Under the pieces are notes generated by a model. That model made no database searches and was not told the origin of the DNA. It was given only the letters and a program-made list of their open reading frames with translations. From Diplonema japonicum (Eukaryota; Euglenozoa; Diplonemea; Diplonemida; Diplonemidae), in assembly GCA_964019335.1 (NCBI GenBank), contig OZ025686.1, forward strand, positions 62,001-126,000: a DNA stretch of 64,000 nucleotides, in the 5' to 3' direction. Below are positions 47,824 to 57,008 of the stretch, piece by piece. The position numbers and the translations under genes were made by a program. Each line of letters opens with the position of its first letter. Within the stretch, counting starts at the first letter, position 1.

Positions 47824-48133
47824 CGCTCTATATTCGCTAAGTGACCCACCAGAAACCGCATTTTGAAGAGCTAAAAAAATTTATAATTGCTTTTTCTAGG
47901 GCTGGAATGGATTTATTTGCGTCCGGGGCCCAATGTTCGACATATGGAATTTTTTTTTGTAACTTAAATTTTTTTTGGAACTTCCTTGGAACTCACCGTT
48001 CTTTCATGTTCGACATATGGATTTTTTGGAAAAAAAAATTCAATGAACCTTTGGGCATTTTTGACATTTTTTCCCCTATAGCCCCTATAACCCCTTTGGG
48101 ACATAGGGCGGGTCACTTAGAGAATATGGAGCG
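47824..48133. mobile_element. short MITE-like element with 27-bp inverted repeats
   Basis: 47824-47850 (contains GCTAAGTGACCC) and 48107-48133 (contains GGGTCACTTAG) are inverted copies matching at 24 of 27 positions. The 310-bp element is flanked by TTT on both sides, a possible 3-bp target duplication, though the left flank is a T run. Inside, ATGTTCGACATATGGA is repeated directly at about 47933 and 48006. The plus-strand frame across it is chance. Confidence 0.65.
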
Positions 48134-48933
48134 TTTGCCTTCATTTCCTTTTTTTTTCTAATTTCTGTATTCCCCCCAAAAAGAATAGGAGGGGGCACTA
48201 GAAGGAAAATAAATAAAGGACGAAAAAAAAGTGGGTTAAAATAAAGAAGAAGAAGAAGAAAAAGGCAGGAACCATGGCATTTCGCTCTATTCCTTTCTTC
48301 GTCATTTCTCCCTCTTCTTTTTTTATATTCCCCCACTCTTTGTGATTTTTCGATTGTTTCTTTCTTTTCTTTTAGCGCCTTATTATTATTTTTTTTTAAA
48401 GAAAATAATAATGTGATGATCAAAACTGTTGGGCAATAAAAAGAAATTTAAAAAAAAAAAAAAAAAATTATTCAAATACCTCCCCCTCCTTTTTCACAAT
48501 AGTCTCGGGGGTGTCATTATAAAAATAGGTGGAAAAGGAACGCGCTCTTGATGACCTTTTTTTATTTATTATTTTTTTTTTTTTTTGTTCTCTCTTTTTT
48601 TTTTCTTCTTCGCTTGATATGAAGGAAGAAGAAGAAAAAAAAAAGGGAAGAAGAAGAAGAAAACAATAGTTCGTATTCACAAATACCTCATCCTCAATTT
48701 TCTTACTTCATTCAGTAACCCTAATATGAACAACAAAAAAAACTCAAATCTCAAGGTGACACATGTCAAACAGCGCCTCAGCACGGCCACCACCACCGTG
48801 TACCATAAAGTACATGGGGTGGGTGTTTGTGTAGTAGTCAAAAAAAATCAATATTGGGATGAATGAAGTAATAAGAAAAAAAAAATTGAGGTTGACAAAA
48901 AAAAAAAGGGTCTATATTTTGCGCAGACATGGA

Positions 48934-48967
<34 letters not shown>

Positions 48968-49016
48968 GGTCCGCGGAAGAAAAAAAAAAAAAAAAAAAAA
49001 AAAATTATATCTCCCT
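48134..49016. other. AT-rich intergenic spacer
   Basis: A/T runs including two A runs of 20 or more near 48935-49005. A short less biased stretch (about 48750-48840) holds no frame. No gene seen. Confidence 0.5.
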
Positions 49017-50765
49017 CTAATTATCTTCCCAAATCAAATTGGCGGGGGTGAGGTACTGTTTGACCCCGCCGGCAAGGTTCAGCTCCACCATGCCGTCCCT
49101 TCTCACGGACCGCACTTTTCCACGAAGCCCGTTAATTTTCGCCTTTTTTACGCAGCCCTCGATGGTGACAAAGGACCCAATAGGAGGCGCAAGAAGAAGC
49201 CTCCTAAAGGCAGACGCACGCGAAGGAGTCATTGAACCATTGAGCCTAGTCTGTGTGATACCAGTAGTGAAGTTGTCCGATGCATGCAAGTCATAAGCAA
49301 TATCCATCATCAGCAAGGTGTACTCGAACTTGCTAAGAACACCGTCCTGGTCCCTGTCGTACCTCTTGAAGATCTCTCTTGCGAGCACGGAGTAGGAGGC
49401 GTTGTTGATGGCATCAGCGTCAAGCATGGGACCGTTGTGCGTGAGAACCGGTCTCGACCCCTTCAGGGCAGGGATGATGACACCATCTTCGTCGCTTTCA
49501 CCATCACCACGATAGTTACTTTTTTTGCCGTCTTTTGGGACTTCGACGACATCCCTCTGGGCAGCCTTTCTCATGCTTCTCTGGTGTGCCATCAGCGCAT
49601 CGTCATCATCGCCTTCAGAATCTGTCATCGAGACTGTTGTCCCCGAGACTCCTACCGAGTTCAACGTCTCTTTGGACGACCTTCTTGACACAGATGCCGC
49701 CTTTGGTTTCTTCCTTCTAACGATTATTTCTTCGTAAGACGAGCTGTCGCTGTCATCCATGTGTCTTCTGGATGCCTTCGGGGAGCCTGCTTTGTCCGAC
49801 CCGTGTACAGCAACGCCGCCCATCATCAGGACACCGCCGGCAGACCTTTTTGACTTGTTCCGCTCGTCGTCATCGTCGCCTTTGCGGTTCCTCCTCCTGC
49901 CCTCGGAATGAGATCTCCTCGAAGAGGGTGATCCTGATCCGGTTTTCCTGCTTCTCCTGCTGTAGACTTCGTCGTCGTCGTCGGAGGTGACCACCGCCAC
50001 CTCCGGGACGCTGCGGTGCTTCCTGCTTCCTCCCCGTTTGTTTGCTGCGGACTTCTCGTTGTCATCCCTGTTCGGGCTTAGCGATCCGCCGGATTTAACA
50101 ACAGATTCGTCCGAGTTTTGACGGGACACCGAACCGGAGGAACGGAAGGAAGATGAAAGGCGTGAAGACTTTCTTGTCATGACGGGGGGAGGGGAGGGCG
50201 CGGCGTGTGCGGGCGCAGGCACGACACGTGACGCAGTCGAGCGGTAAGACGACTCAGACACCTGCGAGACATGAGAGTGGGGCATCTCACGCTCAATGTA
50301 CTCACGGTCGTGGGGGTAGCGGTGATCGTGGTGGTGATGGTGGTGATGGTGATGGTGATGGCGGTACATTTCCTCATTGTAAACAGAACCAGAGGAGACA
50401 TAATGGTACTGGGGCATCACCTCACGGGGGCCATGCCCGTATCCTCCACCATAGCCATTGTCCCTCCCCACGCCTCGGGTGAGGAGTTCGTCCAATAGCC
50501 TGTCCTTGTCAAACTCACGCTTCCTCGACATCCATTGGTCCGCAGCATGCCTGTCAAGCATTTCATCCAAGATATCTTGTCCACTGCTCTCATGGTGTCT
50601 CTTGTACACTGGCTCGCTCCTCAGTTCGTACACTTCTCTCTGTGTAGCCGGGTACGGTACCCCGTCATAGCCGCTCCTCACGACCTCTCTGCTTGTTGAA
50701 GCGGCGGTTGGCTTTGAATACCCTTTGTTCCTGCTCCCTGTTTTCGTGCGGGATGGGCCCATCAT
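49017..50765 (-). CDS. DELL/poly-His module protein with EF-hand and SH3-like domain
   Basis: 582 residues. A short charged module (about 65-95: ILDEMLDRHAADQWMSRKRE, then DRLLDELLTR) is followed by a run of 11 His. A long Ser/Arg/Lys-rich disordered region comes next. Near 460 is one EF-hand (FKRYDRDQDGVLSKFEY) with Asp1, Asp3, Asp5, Gly6 and Glu12 intact. The C-terminal 55 residues (VTIEGCVKKAKINGLRGKV and onward) look like a KOW or SH3-like barrel. The first module and His run recur in the gene at 52828-53883. Calcium-responsive cytoskeletal or nuclear roles are possible; no family name is recognised. Confidence 0.75.
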   Translation of the reverse strand: MMGPSRTKTGSRNKGYSKPTAASTSREVVRSGYDGVPYPATQREVYELRSEPVYKRHHESSGQDILDEMLDRHAADQWMSRKREFDKDRLLDELLTRGVGRDNGYGGGYGHGPREVMPQYHYVSSGSVYNEEMYRHHHHHHHHHHHDHRYPHDREYIEREMPHSHVSQVSESSYRSTASRVVPAPAHAAPSPPPVMTRKSSRLSSSFRSSGSVSRQNSDESVVKSGGSLSPNRDDNEKSAANKRGGSRKHRSVPEVAVVTSDDDDEVYSRRSRKTGSGSPSSRRSHSEGRRRNRKGDDDDERNKSKRSAGGVLMMGGVAVHGSDKAGSPKASRRHMDDSDSSSYEEIIVRRKKPKAASVSRRSSKETLNSVGVSGTTVSMTDSEGDDDDALMAHQRSMRKAAQRDVVEVPKDGKKSNYRGDGESDEDGVIIPALKGSRPVLTHNGPMLDADAINNASYSVLAREIFKRYDRDQDGVLSKFEYTLLMMDIAYDLHASDNFTTGITQTRLNGSMTPSRASAFRRLLLAPPIGSFVTIEGCVKKAKINGLRGKVRSVRRDGMVELNLAGGVKQYLTPANLIWEDN

Positions 50766-52827
50766 TTTTCTTTTCTATTCTTTTTTTTTTTGTTCCTTTT
50801 TTTTTTCCCCCCTCTTTTTGTGATGCCTTGATACCAGGTCTATCATATGGTAGTAACAGAGAAGAAAAAAAAAAAAACAGATAAGAATTGTTATAAATAA
50901 AAAGGAGTGGGAAAAAAAAAGGGGGAAAGAATAACAAAAAAAAGAAACGGAAAAAAAAATGGAGCGTCACGAAGGGGGTGGGAAGGAACGAAGAGAAAAC
51001 TATTACTGAGGGGGGGGGGGTCTAAAGACAGTTTTTTTATATAAAATGAACTGCAGAGAGGAAAGAGTGGGAGGAAGAACACAAAAAAAAGGGAGGGGGA
51101 GAAAAGAGAGGAGGTAGGTCGGGTGAGAGCAGTTTTTAACCCAGCACTGTTTGACTTTTTCTTTTTTTCTTCTTTTTCTCTTTTTTTTTTTCCTTGTCAG
51201 TTTAATGGGTGAATTCATGTTGTAATCTCTTGCTTCTCCCTCCCTCATCCCCTCCCCCTTTGTTCCCCCAGTTTTTTTTTTTCTTCTTCCCCCCCCGTTC
51301 CTTCTGTTCCCTTGCAGTACCATTTTGGCTTTGTGATCGGTTTTGTTTTTTTTTTCCCCCCTTATCTCCGTGGGGTAATAGTATAAAAAAAGTTGTGAAA
51401 CATTGACTCCCATAAACGGGAAAAGGAGAGGCCATGAACAATGAATACCATAAAAATAAGAGGAAGGGGGGGGGGGGGGGGGGGAACAGGCACAAAGAAG
51501 GGGAGAGGGTAGAGGGAACTGTAGATCACAATCTCCATATTGTTTTCATAACTTTTCTATCGCGTTGGCGTAATACTGAGATGGTCGGGGGGGGGGGGGT
51601 TAAGAGAGGGTGTTTTACCAAAGCCAAAAAAAAAGGTACAAAAAAAAGGGGGGTGTTTTTTTTTTTTTTTTTTTCCTTCTTTTCTTCTTTCAATTTCCTT
51701 TCTTTCTCGGCTCGCACATAAAGAGTTAAGAGAAAAATCATGCCTCCTTCCCATTTTGCTACGGAGGAAAAACTAACTAGCTTGGGGGGGGGGGGGGGGT
51801 TTAAACATTAAAAAAGAACCTTTCTCCACTCACGATTCTACTTCTCGCTGTTTCTGCCCAGGCTTGAAATCCAAGGTTTCATGGGACACTTACGGATAAA
51901 TAGAAAACGACTTCAGGGAGAAAAAAAAAAAAACACAAAAACGAGAAAAAAAAAAAAGTGTTGCCTTTTCCGTTCCTTAAACTCTTTTTCTTTCTTTCTT
52001 TGTTCTTCTCCCAAAAACACACGAAAAAAGAATTCGTGAACTCTTTTTCCTATTTTCCAAGGGGGGGGGGGAGGCAGTTATGGATTACAACCCATTTACA
52101 ATTGAACAGCTTGCTTTTCTTGTTCTAATTTGTAAGTTACTAAAAAGAAAACAAGGCAATGATATGCAGTTAAAGGCAACCGTTTTTCTTCTTCTTTTTT
52201 TTTTTTTTTCTTTCTTGCTCTCCTTTAGAAGCACGGGTTGAAGAAAAGAACACAGAAATTAACCCGGATTTCTAATTTAAAGTTTTTTGTTTTTGTTTTA
52301 ATCTTCCCCTTGAAAAACACATAAAAGCCATAAGGTAAAAAAAAAGGAAGGGGGAACGGGGCACGAGAAGAAGGAAATCAAAAAAAAAAAACATCTTCCC
52401 TCCCACCCCTCAATTTTTTTGCATTCTTGAACTCGTTTCATAGAAGTCCACTCGCATCTTTCTCTTTTTTTTTCCTTCCCGTTTTTTGTTCCAGTTTTCA
52501 AAGGACGGGTTTTTTCTTTTTCCCCCTTCAAAAAAAGGGGGATGTTTAATAAAGGGTAAATCCCACTTGAGGTGCACCCTAAAAAAAAAAAATGCGCACC
52601 CTGTACCTTCCCGTGGCATGTAACCCGAATCTCCTTCGCTGCACACAGGCAGAAATGGGTGTAAATAGGTGTCCAGTGAGGCCCTCGGTTAGGCGGTTTT
52701 CAGGTTAGATGAGCAAGAAATCTTCCTATAAAAAATGCAACAAAATACAACAGCAAGAAAAAAAAAAAAAAAAAAAGACTCATCTTTTATCCATTTCGTT
52801 TTTTTTATTCGTTTCTCTCCCCTACCC
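50766..52827. other. homopolymer-rich intergenic DNA
   Basis: About 2 kb of A/T runs with G19 (51466-51484) and G16 (51784-51799) tracts. No coding frame with normal composition on either strand. Confidence 0.55.
51466..51484. repeat. poly-G tract (G19 on plus strand)
   Basis: A run of 19 G in intergenic DNA. Confidence 0.9.
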
Positions 52828-53883
52828 TCAAGCCTTGATGTTCGGCGCAGGGATGACGCGTCTCTTGACAACAGGCTTTCTTGGAGATGAAGAAGTGGAG
52901 GAGTGTCCGTTCAGCCGTTGCGGGGTAGTGTTATCCCTCCATGTCCTGATCCGTGTCGTTCCGGAGGACTTGCTAGAGAGGGGAGAGACGGGAGAAACTC
53001 TCTTGGGAGAGCTGTGGTAGGCGCTGACTGCCGCAGGAGGCTGGCTGTAGACAGGCTGATACGCAGTTTGAGACCGTTGAGAGGAAGACAGACCTACTCT
53101 CCTTGTAGCGGGCGCCCTCGGCTTGGGGAGCGGCCTTGCAACAGGCTTGGGAAGGGGTTTGGGAAGGGGCTTGGGACTATCGGGATTGGCTATTTTCTGC
53201 CCAGCGGGAACCCTCGTACCGGAAGCTTTCTTCTTCTCCAGTTTCCTGAGACGCTCTTCCTTCTCAAGATACACTTGCTTGCACGCCTCGCATTCCCTAC
53301 CGTTCTTCAGGTGAACATGATATGTTTCATGAGTATGCTTCACACCGCCCAGGTCTACCTCCACCTCTGACCCTCTAACAGTCTCAGCAGTGATGGCAGT
53401 GTGGGAATGGTTCAACGACTCACGAGAAGCATGCCGGGACAACGTCATAGCACTCTCCGTGTCGTCGTAACCAGAACCATAAGAAGGGTAGTCGACGGGG
53501 TGTTGGTGGTGGTGGTGGTGGTGGTGGGGGTGTTGGTGTCTTTGTGAGTAGTTCCTCTTCAGAAGCTCGTCAAGCATCCGGTCACGCTCGAACTCTCTCA
53601 CCCTGGCGGCGTACTGGTCTTCCTTGTGGAGGCGAAGCAGCTCGTCAACCAGCCCGTCGTTGCTCATTCTCCGAATGACACCGGAGGCCTCAACGCTTTG
53701 AGATCTTCTCGCTGCTTCCATATCCATGCTGCTCCTTCTGGTGCTCACCATGTAGCTCCCCCTCCTCTGCGCGGCGTCCGAGCCTCTCCTGTACATCTCA
53801 CCCTGTTCCGTGTAGTACGCAGGCGGTGGCGGTGCCTTCGCCCTGTCTGGGCTGTGTCTTCGTGTTGCCACTTGATGGTACAT
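52828..53883 (-). CDS. DELL/poly-His module protein, partial paralogue
   Basis: 351 residues from the ATG at 53883; the A-tract immediately upstream translates as poly-Lys and is probably UTR or intron. Residues about 80-115 (LVDELLRLHKEDQYAARVRE, then RDRMLDELLKR) and the following His run match the gene at 49017-50765. Then come a Cys pair (CEACKQ) within a charged helix and a Pro/Lys-rich tail with PLPKPLPKP repeats that could bind SH3 or WW domains. No EF-hand. Function unknown. Confidence 0.7.
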   Translation of the reverse strand: MYHQVATRRHSPDRAKAPPPPAYYTEQGEMYRRGSDAAQRRGSYMVSTRRSSMDMEAARRSQSVEASGVIRRMSNDGLVDELLRLHKEDQYAARVREFERDRMLDELLKRNYSQRHQHPHHHHHHHQHPVDYPSYGSGYDDTESAMTLSRHASRESLNHSHTAITAETVRGSEVEVDLGGVKHTHETYHVHLKNGRECEACKQVYLEKEERLRKLEKKKASGTRVPAGQKIANPDSPKPLPKPLPKPVARPLPKPRAPATRRVGLSSSQRSQTAYQPVYSQPPAAVSAYHSSPKRVSPVSPLSSKSSGTTRIRTWRDNTTPQRLNGHSSTSSSPRKPVVKRRVIPAPNIKA

Positions 53884-55365
53884 TTTTTTTTTTTTTTTTT
53901 TTGTTCCTCGCTTTTTTTTTTTTTTTTTTGCGCCCCATGCAAAATTACCCCGGCCCCAAAGCCGGACAAAGGCGACCTCTCCGGGTAGCTCCTTCAAGGA
54001 GCTGGGTGACATGGACAGCGCCTACCAGTTCCTTTCCTCGATATGCGAACGGTGTATTAATCCGAGCTGGGGCGAGCCGACTCTCAAATGCAGAACAACG
54101 CCTGCTACACACAGCATGGAAGCTTGAAAAAAGGAGAGAAAAAAGGGTACTAAAAGTATAAAAATGAGCAAAATAAAAAAGGGGAGGGAGGGGAAGTGGA
54201 GGGTGGGAGGGGAGTTGGGAAAAAAAAAAAAAAAGAGAGGGAATAATCGACATACGAACGGGTGGGGAAGGGGGGCATTTTTTGTTTTTTTTTTTTCTTT
54301 TGAAGAAATAAGGATTGGGGTTTTTTTTTGACATACAAAGGCATCTGAAGGGTTCTGTGAGAGGTCAAAACAAAAACAAAAAAAAAAAGAAAGGAGAAGA
54401 GGACGGGTGGAAGAAGAAAAAGAACGAGGGCAAAAAAAAAAAAAAAAAAAAAAAAAAACGACAACTTATTTTTCTTTTTCCTCTCCCTCTTTCCCTTTTT
54501 TTTTTCCCCTCGTGCCCTGTTTTCCCGTCGTTCTCCCTCTTTCCCCCCCTCCCCTTTTACAAAGAGATGGCATTAAAAAAGAAAAAGGAAGAAAAAACAG
54601 GGAAATGCTGTTCTTCCTCCAATCTTCTTCCTCAGTACCTCTCTATAGGGGAACAAAAAAAAGGAAATCTATGAACAAATAAAAGGGTAAATAATTTTTA
54701 ATTCCTTTTTTGCGGAAATAAATAGTGGCATAGGGGGGGGGGGGGGGGGGGGAGGGCTCTTCTTAGGCAGTACCTTCCTGTTTTTTTTTCTTTAAACCTG
54801 TGCGTGTGTTATTTACAATACCAAGATTAGAAAAAACTCTTTTTTTTTTGTATACCAAAAAAGAAAAAAAAAGGGGGAAACAAAAGGAAGTCCCCACGCG
54901 AAGCGCATCATCAAAAGCAAGTTATTCTACTTGCGAAAAGAAGATTATTTCGCGTCCCCCCCCCCCCCCCCCCCCCTTCTTCATTTTTTCTTTCTTCATT
55001 GGCAACAACTTCAGGACCACATACAGTCAAATATGAAATCCCCTTTTCCTCGTGCGGTGGGTTTTTTCTCTTGCTTTTTCTTTTTTTTTTAAAATTAAAT
55101 TGTCGTCCCCCCCCCCCCTTTTTTTTTAAAAAAGGGCATGAAAAAAAAAGAAAGAACTGTCTCGGATCGAAAGAAGCTGAGGGATGGGGGAGAAGGGATT
55201 TGGATCAAGAGAGAAAATAAAATAAAAAAATATTTTTGCATTAACAAGTCTAGGTGGAAAGGGAGAGGGGAATAGGAAGAACAATAAATAGAATAAAAAA
55301 AATCATTACAGTGGGGGGAGGGGGTATTTTTTTTTTTTTCCCTACTTCCAAAGAATGAAAGATAT
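53884..55365. other. spacer with a GC-balanced stretch, then homopolymer-rich DNA
   Basis: Positions 53930-54130 have normal composition and contain an 8-bp inverted repeat (AGCTCCTT/AAGGAGCT). On the minus strand they encode MSPSSLKELPGEVAFVRLWG in frame with the gene below, so this may be an upstream exon, a UTR or an RNA gene. 54150-55365 is A/T/G runs, with G20 at 54733 and C21 at 54956. Confidence 0.4.
54733..54752. repeat. poly-G tract (G20 on plus strand)
   Basis: A run of 20 G. A C21 run lies 200 bp away at 54956-54976. Confidence 0.9.
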
Positions 55366-56903
55366 CTAATAAGTAGGGGTGAGAACAGGAGCAGGGATGG
55401 AACGATGGCTAGAAGGAGCAGGGATGCGTTGCGAACCCCGCGTGTTCGAGCCGTAGGCGGATGAGGAGGTGACGTAACGCGAGTTCTCAGAGGGGGGAAC
55501 AGGAGGAGTCACTCTACTAGGAGCCATAATAGGTCCCCTGATGGGCCTACCAGACGACGGCATCCCTGCAGCAGGTTTAAGGTGCGTAGGGAGCGCATGA
55601 GGCACAGGCGGCCCTTGCAACACTGACGACGCTCTCCTCATCACAGACTCCTCCTTCACCTGGAGTGCCTCGAACTCCTTAACAGGCGGGCTCACATCCC
55701 TTACAAACTTGCTCTTCTGCTCCTCCGTCAGCGGCATGTTGTCCACAATCATCTTCTGTGCAGGGGACATCACAGAGCCTGACGTGTACGCGGAGGTAGG
55801 CAGGCGTCTCAGAATCGCTGTCTTCGGTGTGAAGTACTGCTGCACCCACGGGTGGTGCGCTGCCTCGTCTGCCCTCATACGCAGGACCGGGTCGTACGAA
55901 AAGCACTTCATCAAGAAGTCCAGGAACTCCGGTTCTCCCTTAAGCTCCTCCTTCAAGCTCTTCAGCGGTGCGCTGTTCCCGTACGGGTTGCTGAACACGG
56001 ACTGCGAGTGCACCAGCCTGTCAGCATGGTCGAAGAACTGTCTCCTGATCTTCGGCGAGGCGCCCTTCACCAGCCACGACGGCAGGGCACCGATCCTCCT
56101 CTCGAACATGATGAGCTGCTGCTCGTCGTTCATGGCGTCGAACAGCTTCCTCCCCTTCTTCAGCTCGTACAGGATGCACCCTATGCTGAACATGTCCACA
56201 GCGTAGCTCCATGGGCAGCCGAGCACCACCTCAGGTGCCCTGTACGGCCTCGTCTGGATAAGGTCCTGGTCGGGCTTGCCGGAGAAGAAGGAAGCGCTGC
56301 CCAAGTCGCAGATTGCCCAGCCCTCACCAATGCCCTTCACGTTCGGCATGGGTGTGTCGAGGAGGATGTTCTCGGGCTTGAGGTCAGTGTGGATAAGCTG
56401 AGTGTTAGTGTGATGGCGGGTGACGCACATACCTTGCATGTGAAGTGGAGGAACGCGAGCGTGTGGCATGACTGCCTAGCAAAGTTGGCGATCTGTGTTT
56501 GAAAAATTTATGCAAATGTGTGCGAACATACATCCTCATCAGACACGTGGCCAGGGCCGTACTTGCAGGACTTGAGACTCTGTCCGAGGAGGTTGAACAC
56601 AAAGCACGGAAGTCCCCCCCAGCTGAAGTGGCTCACCATCTTGCACACTTGGTACTCGTTGTTCTTGTCGTTCCTGTTGATGGCCGTCAAGATGTCATGC
56701 TCGAATTGCGCATCCCTCTGGTACTCCCTCCTCAGAATCTTAACGGCAACCACTTTGTTCTCCTGCATGTCCACCGCCTTCAGCACTCTGGCGAAGTTCC
56801 CTGCACCTGCCTCTTCCATCACCCTGTACCTTCCCGCTATCACATCGTCCTTCTTCACGTGGAAGTTGCCAGCGGCAGATCCGTGGTTGACCAAGCTCGG
56901 CAT
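55366..56903 (-). CDS. CLK/LAMMER dual-specificity protein kinase
   Basis: Three exons (56903-56532, 56492-56433, 56397-55366) give 487 residues. The introns are 39 nt (56493-56531) and 35 nt (56398-56432, with CACTAAC before the acceptor). Kinase motifs in order: GAGNFARVLKAVD glycine loop, VAVKIL lysine, HTDLKPENIL catalytic loop (HTD for HRD, as in CLKs), CDLGSAS (DLG for DFG, as in CLKs), RPYRAPEVVLG. The LAMMER signature EHLAMMERILG appears as EQQLIMFERRIG. CLKs phosphorylate SR splicing factors. The C-terminal 140 residues are a disordered Pro/Ser tail, unusual because CLK extensions are normally N-terminal. Confidence 0.92.
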
Positions 56904-57008
56904 GTTACTTAAAGAGATACGATAAAATACTGTAAAAGGATGAACGTGTGAGCATGATGTTAAGATATGATACTCCATCAAGCAGTGCCGTGTAAACAGG
57001 CACTTTGT

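Noticed and set aside
47841-48161. Plus-strand 106-codon frame
   Set aside because: It spans the inverted-repeat element, reads through both ends, and has no recognisable protein features.
51318-51340. CCATTTTGGCT, resembling part of the dinoflagellate spliced leader
   Set aside because: Eleven matching bases in a T-rich spacer, without the rest of the leader, without a donor site after it and not at a gene start. Probably chance.
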